Positions 57,216 through 64,000 of a stretch of DNA of 64,000 nucleotides are shown in pieces. The stretch spans positions 482,433 to 546,432 of the forward strand of contig JAZKJV010005768.1 of the NCBI GenBank assembly GCA_037367405.1, written 5' to 3'. Source of the stretch: Ottelia alismoides. Taxonomy: Eukaryota; Streptophyta; Magnoliopsida; Alismatales; Hydrocharitaceae. A program made the position numbers and the translations under genes. Numbering within the stretch: position 1 is the stretch's first letter; each line of letters starts with the position of its first letter. The notes beneath the pieces are model-generated. The model was not told the origin of the DNA. It made no database searches and saw only the letters and a list, made by a program, of their open reading frames with translations.

Positions 57216-60007
57216 GTCTCTCTTTTTTCCTTGGCAAAGTCTGATTCTTGAGACAATAGGTTGTGGCTACCGATAAGATATGTGTCTTTATATTTCGGTT
57301 ATCTTTCTTCCTGCTAACCCTTCTAGGTGTGCATCTCACCTTAAGGTATTTTTGGAAGGCAGGATGGTTAGCCACATATTCATCAAATGGCACCTTAACT
57401 GTGATATTTTCTTTACAAAATCGTGCCATATCGGGGTCATCTTTTCTGAATCTTTTTGATGCGCTTTCCTGCCGTAAGAGCACGGGGGAAAGGGATGGAA
57501 GCTCGGGAAACAGAGGATGAAGAATCTGAATCATGAACTGAAAGATCATTCTTTGCATGAACGAAAACAGAGTTCTTCATACAAGAATCTTTTTGATGCA
57601 ACATGGACTCAAAATCTAAACTATCTACTACAGGTTGTGGAATAGAAGCTGGAGTGGTATCCGCCACAACCGGAGATGCAAGGTCCTCCGTAGACTCAGA
57701 AGAATATCCATGCTGACGATGCTGCATACGTGCTCTCCTCCTCCTCTCGGCTCCCTGAGTAGAAATCCTCAAATGGTGCTGATGGGGCTCCGAAATATGA
57801 TGCCTCTCCTCCTCGTCCTCTGAAGACTCCTCAGGTAGAGCTCCAGAGATGCCCCTCCTCGTATCCCTCGCCCGGTCAGGTACGGTCACGGTCCTTCCGC
57901 TCCTGAGTGACATGTGGTTAGCCTCGTCACACGAAAGAATCTCATGTTCAGATCTAGGAGATGCTGAATAGTATACCTGACCAAAGTGCTGCTGAGAACT
58001 AGATTTGTTCAGGCTATTGGGGTTAGCCTGAACTTGGGCTGGGATAGAGGTAGAGGGTGCAGTCTGCTCGTCTCGCCATCTGGACAGGCGGTTGACATCC
58101 ACCCGTAAGTCTTGAACCTCGTTCCTGTAGGAACGTAGCTCGTCGAGTATCTGCTGCTGAATATCCACGGAACTAGACGAAGAAGGAAGTGGATAAGACT
58201 GGGAAGAAGAACGGGAAGACTGGCCCTGCTGGCCAGAGTACTGCCTCTGCTGCTGCTGCTGGGGTTGCGGACCCTGCTGGCCCGCCTGGTAGTGGCCCTG
58301 TCGGCCATGCTGCTGGTACTGCTGCCTCTGCTGCTGGGGTGGCTGGAATCCAGGGCTCTGCTGTGAAGGAGGTGGTGCGGAGGTGAATGCGGTGTTATGA
58401 AAGGTCGGGGGACGCTGATAGGACTGTCGGTCTCCCGTACTTCCCTGCCTGGCAGGGTCCTGAGTATACCATACTCCATTCACCTCCCAAACCGGTGGAG
58501 GTTCCTCCTGGACTGTCTCTGCTAATGGAGGTGGCTGCTGGAAAGAGTGGGTATAGGATTGGTCCTGCTCCCACGGCTGGGGTTGCCCTGACACCAACTG
58601 CTCCTGAACATGGTGAACTCGGTATACGGGAGCAGAGGGTGCAGTCACGGCAGGTATCTTTATCTTAGATACCTTCTCAGTCAACTCCTCCATCTGTTTT
58701 GGAAGTTTGGAGACACTCCGATCTAACTCATCAATCCTTATGTCGATCCTCTCGACTACAGTAAGCTTGTCAGCAAGAAGTCCCATGCTAGGGATCACGT
58801 CCTGAGAGAGATCAACTACAGCTGATTTTCCCCCTCCAAATGAGAGTGAACTGGGGGATGGTGTATAGGCCCTGCTGGCCATCTGTGAGCGGCTAGTTTC
58901 AGCCATCTGCTCGAATACCCTCCAGACGGTATCCGCTCCTCGAGATGTATAGCTGCCTCCACAGGCAGCGCTCACTAAACCCTGCATCTCAGGGTTGAGA
59001 CCAGTGAAAAATGATTGGACCAAGATGTTATCATTTAGTCCATGACAGGGACACTTCTGCAGGATGTCCTTGAATCTTTCCCAAGCATCACAGAAGGCTT
59101 CATGGGGTAACTGGGAAAACTCGTAATTCGTGTCCTCATCATGTTAGTTCTACTCAACGGGTAGAACTTCTTCAAAAACAGGTCCTTGAACTGGGCATAT
59201 GTGGTGACAACGATCCCAAGATTCTTTACCCAGTAATCAGCTTTGCCACCCAAGGCAAATGGAAGGGCTTTGAGCCTAATATAATCCTGGCTAACATTTT
59301 GATTTTTGAGGTTAGCACATATGAGCTCAAAGTCCCTTAGGAATGCATATGGCTCCTCAGAAGCATTCCCATCAAAATGTGGCAGCAGGTTCAGAAAATG
59401 CGGCTTCAACTCAAAGTCAACAGTGGGTTCGGCCGGACTCAAGTAGTTATGAATTTGATATTGTCCGGGGTTGTATGCCGCATCCATTGGTAGTTGGACC
59501 CCAACATTTTAACTGTCCTAACTGAGCTTTCAGTAATGCTTGTTGCTGCTCAGATGCAGCTAATCTGGCAAGTATCATTTTCATTGGGTCTTCATTATTC
59601 TCTTCTTCCTCTTTTTTCTTCTTTGGAGGCATTTTACTTGTGTCTTCTATATGGCCTGAATCAGCAATGTGTTCTTGATTAGAAGAGGATTTATGAATCA
59701 AGACATTCTCATCGAGGCGAAGGTCTTCCTCGGTGAGGTGGGAAGAGAGAAAGGGAATGGTTTGAGAGTAACCATCCCGAGAGGGGGTGATCCTGGGCTC
59801 AAGAGGGTCATGAGTCCAGGTTGGTCCACGTTGCGCATGGACCTGTGAAGACATACTTCTTGAAGGGTTCAACGGGAAATTCGCAAGGTCCGAATAATTA
59901 TCCCCCCAATCAGTCATCTTCGATGTCAAAAGAACCATTAGAACACGATATTTCAATGAGGTGCTAGTTCTACGGTGCACGTAAATGTGCGGAGTAAACT
60001 CACACAA
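57216..60007 (-). pseudogene. Gypsy-D gag
   Basis: Gag is spread over several frames: 60007-about 59500 (probable start MTDWGDNYSD, with a KKKKEEEENNED basic/acidic patch and a short coiled-coil-like AASEQQQALLKAQLGQLK), 59487-about 59100, 59023-57437 and 57558-57184. The gag domain shows LKPHFLNLLPHFDGNASEEP, IRLKALPFALGGKADYWVKN, FKDLFLKKFYPLSRT and, after a shift, LVQSFFTGLNPEMQGLVSAA. A Gln/Ser/Pro-rich tail with poly-Gln (58200-58370) follows, as in Gypsy-C; no CCHC knuckle is seen. The piece 57558-57184 (FDEYVANHPAFQKYLKVRCT) links to protease. Confidence 0.87.
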
Positions 60008-61337
60008 TACAAACGCAATTCAAACCCTCAATTTCACCAACGCAACACGTGAAGGCCGTAAGAGTTCGGCCGAATTATCTTGTCAATTTTAGTTGGTGAG
60101 AAGACAATCTTGGAAAGATTAACGAGCTGTTAGGTGCCCATATTTTCCTACAGACTGACCCGGTTCTTACAACTAGTTTGGCCTACTTTCAGCCAGTATA
60201 GGAATAAGTACAAGCCGAAGCCCGCTCCTTGAGGACTAAAGCACCCTCTAAACCTCCCACTCTGCTAAGGAAGTCCGGACCGTATAAATACGGCTACCCG
60301 TATTCCTCACTGAAAAGTAGCTAATCGCCTGAAAATAAAGAACCAGTAGTAAGTAAGAAATCCAGACTTGGCTCTATCCTAGGGTCGTCTCTCTCTCACT
60401 TGCAAGTAAAACAAACAATGAGGGCTTTATGCACCCGAGAACAAGGGTTCTTTTTATTCCAATTATTTTAAATCGACCTGCTCAATTCAGTCCCAATTTT
60501 AGAGTTAGGTTATCACTTGAAATTTATGTGAACACACAAGCACGTCTACCGTTCAGTCCCAATTTCCTTTTAACCTTAAGTTATAAAACAAGAGGGGAAT
60601 CGGAAATCAGAATGCAAACGAGAAATTATGATGCATGGTCAGAAGAAGGTATACTTACAGTGAATCCCAGCACTCTTCATGTGTTATGCAGAACAGAATT
60701 TATAAATGTTACACTAAATGCATGCAGATCGAGAAAACCGCACCTAACAGTATACTATTAGCGGGGAAGAATTTATTGAATTTGAGCTAAGTAGTACGTG
60801 TCTATGTGCGTCTCATTATGAATCTTATAAGATATGTGAATCTTCTAAGATATGTGTGGCCTAACTTACGATGGGCACAAACAAATTTGATTCTAAGCTA
60901 CCGTGTGCCTAATCCTTAAGTTCGCCACTCAAGTCAAGCCCCACCCTCGCCGGAGAGTGAAACAGGCTCGACACACCACAAATGTCCAAGTCTTTTTACA
61001 CACGCGAGCTCTCAAACAAGAGCCGCTATAAAGGAGCAACTACCTAAATAATTACAACAATTTACAAAAACTCTCTCAAAGATAAATAAATTCTCCAAGC
61101 TCTTCAGCAGTCGGCGCGCGTCGCGTCCGTCGACCTCCGATGCACTCCAAGTCCACCGGGCCCTCGCAAGGAAAAAGAGATTTATATTAGAGAGATAAAC
61201 AACAAAATATATACAAAAATATGAAGAGAAATAATTGAAAGGAAGATGGATTAATTACAAGTGGCTCGGGGGTCAGACTACCCGAGTAAGTGAAAAACTA
61301 AATCCAAATTTTTAAATTAATCCCTAAGCCATCTGCC
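60008..61337 (-). other. Gypsy-D 5' leader
   Basis: About 1.3 kb between primer site and gag. No coding frame with known motif; the plus-strand frame 60429-60761 runs antisense and shows none either. Confidence 0.65.
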
Positions 61338-61355
61338 TCCCCGGCAACGGTGCCA
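61338..61355 (-). other. Gypsy-D primer binding site (Asp tRNA type)
   Basis: Minus-strand TGGCACCGTTGCCGGGGA, one G-to-A change from the perfect Asp-type site of Gypsy-C, two bases from the LTR. Confidence 0.9.
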
Positions 61356-61357
61356 TC

Positions 61358-64000
61358 TGACGAGTCGCTAAATACGATATTTAATTTGGTCACGTTGTAA
61401 TACGTGTACTTAGCGATTCGGTCAGAACCGAGAGAAGATCTCCGTGAAGAGTGTCTCGGCTTTAATATATATCCCGGGCAAGTCCGGGGTCAAACTCAGG
61501 GAGGCAAAGGAACAACTTTGGGTTAATTTGAAAACTTAGATCTTGATTTCCAATGCGGTATTTTTTTATAATTTTTTTAATGCAAAAAGAAATGCCAATG
61601 CAAGATGCGGTTGAATCAAGTTAATAAGAAAGTATACAACTTAGCCAAATTAATTTTAATGTCAAATTAATCCAATTTAGCCAAATTATATTTTTCCAGT
61701 GAACTTAATCCAATGATGAATGCAAAACATATTTTTTCAGAATTTTAGGGGTTAAAATGCAATAACTAAAAATGCACACTTTTTATGGGTTTTTCGCAAT
61801 TTATCACACAAACAGTAAGTAAAAATCATGAAAACTCTATTGGAATGAAAACATGATGAAAGAAGCTACAGTAATTTTTTTTTAGAATTTTTTGACAAAA
61901 TATGAATTTTTTATGGATTTTTAGTGAAATCAGAGTGACAGTGAGTAAATAATTTCTAATAAATCCACCTTATCAACTTAATCAGAGTGTGAATTATCTC
62001 AGAAAGATATTTAAATAAGCAATCCAAGAGATTTGAAATTTCGCAAAAATGATATACATGGATTTAATTAAAAATCAAATACTAAATTCACTCTACAAAT
62101 TATTTAAGGCACAAGACATCTCCATTTTCGATGAAATTTGGATAATAAATTCATCACATTTTAAGGCAACATCCTAATTTTTGTGGATTTTTTGGAGCAA
62201 CCGTGTGTGAGATATAATTTTAAGAGTCCAGAATGGGTAAACTATGCAAAATTTCAGTAGAACAATTTTAGTTAATTACCCATATCTTACAAAAATACAA
62301 ATAAACAATCACATGACAGAGGATGAGTTGCTCAACATAATGATCATTTTTATTGAGTAAATGATGCCAAAACAAGGTCCAAATTCAAGTACAACACAGG
62401 GATATCTTGCAAATAGAGAAACTGAAATTACAAAGCAAGTTATGTACAAGGACCTTTTTGTAATAACAGAAATATAGAAATAAAATCATGCAATTTTTAG
62501 ATAAAAATAAGGGAAAAAATGCACCTTCTCCTTCCTTCGGTAGGGCTCAGGGAAAACCCAACGAGGGGGGTCAACGGCGGCGGGCACGGGGTCGTCGCCG
62601 GCCACCGCGCGGCCGCACGGTGGAGGGCGGCGCGGCGGGTCGCTGGGAGGTGGAGAGGGCGACGCGGCGGGTCGGCTGGGAGCGGGGCACAGCTGCTGCT
62701 TGTGGCGGCGGAGGCGGCGTCTGCGCCAGAGGAGAGGTCGGCGAGGGCTGGGCGGCAGAGCCGCGCACGGCGGGGTTGGTGGCGACGCTGGCTGCGAGGC
62801 CGCCGGCTGGCGGCGGGAGGGGCGGCGGTGAGCCGCTTGGAGGAGAGGGGGCGGCGGCGGTGGGTGTTCCGCTACTTCTCCCGTGTTTTTTTTATTTTTT
62901 TTTTAATTTTTTTTTGCTGCTGCAATAAATAACAAAAGAAAAACTTTTTTTTGTTTTAATTTCTTTATATTTTTTTATGTTTTGTTAATTAGGGGATGCA
63001 CATGATGGAAAAAAATTGATGTGATGATGTAGAAGATGATGTGGAACAAATGTGGGTATATGGATGACAATATGATGGACTAAAAAAATTGCAAAGATAA
63101 AAATAACGACAACAAGATGAAAATAAAATTACCTAAGATGGATGGTCGCCTATGATGTGCTCACGTGAGCACGGTCTTCGCTCAAATCGTCGGCGAGCGA
63201 TGAACTCGAGCAACGCGCGTATGCGGCTGCGATGTTGGCCAAAATGCCAACGGATCTCACCGGAGAGAGGGCCGTCGTCGCTCGACCGCGGTTGCGTCGC
63301 TGTCACCGATTCAATTCAGGGAACTAGGCTTTCCTCACATAAAGATGGATCAAAGGCAAAAATGAGGAGAATGACATGTATATAAAGATGATGGAATGAG
63401 AGGTTATTAAAGTGGTGGAGTTGAATGGGAAGTTGTATTATTAATGGAGTTGAATGGGAAGTTGGGAAAAAATGGTGGAATAATGGAGTTGAATTGGTGG
63501 TTATTGTAGAGAATGGAATTTAAATACTAAATAAATAGATAAATAGAGTTGACTACTTTAAATACAATAAAATAAAGAGAGAAGACAAATAGTGGAGAAT
63601 TTACAAAGAAGACAAAACACCATGTACAATTTTTGTTTACTTTTCTAATTTTTATTTTTTTGTCTTTTTAGTAAGAGATATTTACAACAGAAAAATACTA
63701 TAAAATAATATAATTAAAATACAACACAATCATGATATTTTTTTGTATTTTTAGCAATTATGAAAGATACAATAAAAATTAAAGAAAGAATGAATATATA
63801 CGAGGTATACAATGTACATCTAGGTCCCAAAACCCAACTTTTGCAAATGAGCTCCGATTTTAATGAAACCACTTCCGTTGGATAGATAATTTTCTAACTT
63901 GAACTTTAAAAGTGAGTTTGGTGAACTTGGAGTTCATACGGAGCGGAATTTAGCTTGGAAGTTGGTCTTTACGGCTTTTTCCCATTGGGATCTAGGAGTA
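61358..64000 (-). repeat. Gypsy-D 5' LTR (right, cut by window end)
   Basis: It matches 48440-51091 along its whole visible length with few differences: single-base changes and 1-2 base indels mostly in T or A runs and one small change in the GC-rich block. The window ends about 330 bp before the U3 tip, so the right target duplication of the element cannot be checked. Confidence 0.93.

Larger units (their letters stand above)
48440..64000 (-). mobile_element. Gypsy-D, Athila-like Ty3/gypsy retrotransposon (right end outside window)
   Basis: Read right to left: 5' LTR (61358 to beyond 64000), Asp-type primer site, leader, gag, protease, reverse transcriptase, RNase H, integrase, 3' UTR, polypurine tract, 3' LTR (48440-51418). 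The interior is 9939 bp. The LTRs are close to identical with few substitutions and small indels in A or T runs. The pol domains share one frame with two amber codons, so this is the least damaged element here. About 330 bp of the 5' LTR lie beyond the window. Confidence 0.93.

Overview
This is repeat-dominated plant nuclear DNA. Every stretch I can assign belongs to LTR retrotransposons or their remains; I see no credible host gene, no tRNA or rRNA gene and no CRISPR array. Plant primer binding sites (initiator-Met type for Copia, Asp type for Gypsy), Athila/Tat-style pol proteins and LTRs of 2.5-3.8 kb point to a large-genome flowering plant. I cannot name the species. Four LTR pairs or LTR/solo structures are framed by terminal 5-bp target duplications that can be read directly, so the order of nesting is largely recoverable.

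Layout. Gypsy-B (minus strand) spans the left side: its 3' LTR is cut by the window start (1-934 plus 6147-6198), its interior is 6199-25111 and its 5' LTR is 25112-26582. Three later insertions lie in it: Copia-1 (935-6146, plus strand) inside the left LTR; solo-1, a 3.7-kb solo LTR (6817-10525); and Copia-2 (11901-22308, minus strand) with 2498-bp LTRs that are almost identical although its pol is wrecked. Removing these leaves about 4.8 kb of Gypsy-B interior carrying one broken, acidic, unrecognised reading frame and no pol, so it is a non-autonomous element. Gypsy-A (26583-30006, plus strand) is an old remnant: an LTR end, a decayed Asp-type primer site and a degraded leader.

Gypsy-C (plus strand, 30007-48241) inserted into Gypsy-A. 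It has a 3704-bp 5' LTR, a perfect Asp-type primer site, broken gag, a second solo LTR (solo-2, 38087-41930) at the gag-pol junction, then protease, reverse transcriptase, RNase H and integrase, a 2-kb 3' UTR and the first 420 bp of its 3' LTR. That LTR stops at 48241 and is joined to about 200 bp of GC-rich sequence related to the GC-rich block of Gypsy-D's LTR but in the opposite orientation. Gypsy-D (minus strand, 48440 to beyond the window) has the best-preserved pol: protease to integrase in a single frame, broken only by two amber codons, and with a DNG in place of DSG at the protease active site.

How the parts relate. All Gypsy families here share features outside the proteins: U3 tips that begin with an inverted repeat (TGATGAA...TTCATCA), a polypurine tract of the form TAAGTATAGGGGG, extra copies of this tract in the 3' UTR (several as one arm of a perfect hairpin), and short hairpins near the LTR end. 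This suggests that the non-autonomous members could use the machinery of the autonomous ones. None of the copies in this window looks fully coding-competent.
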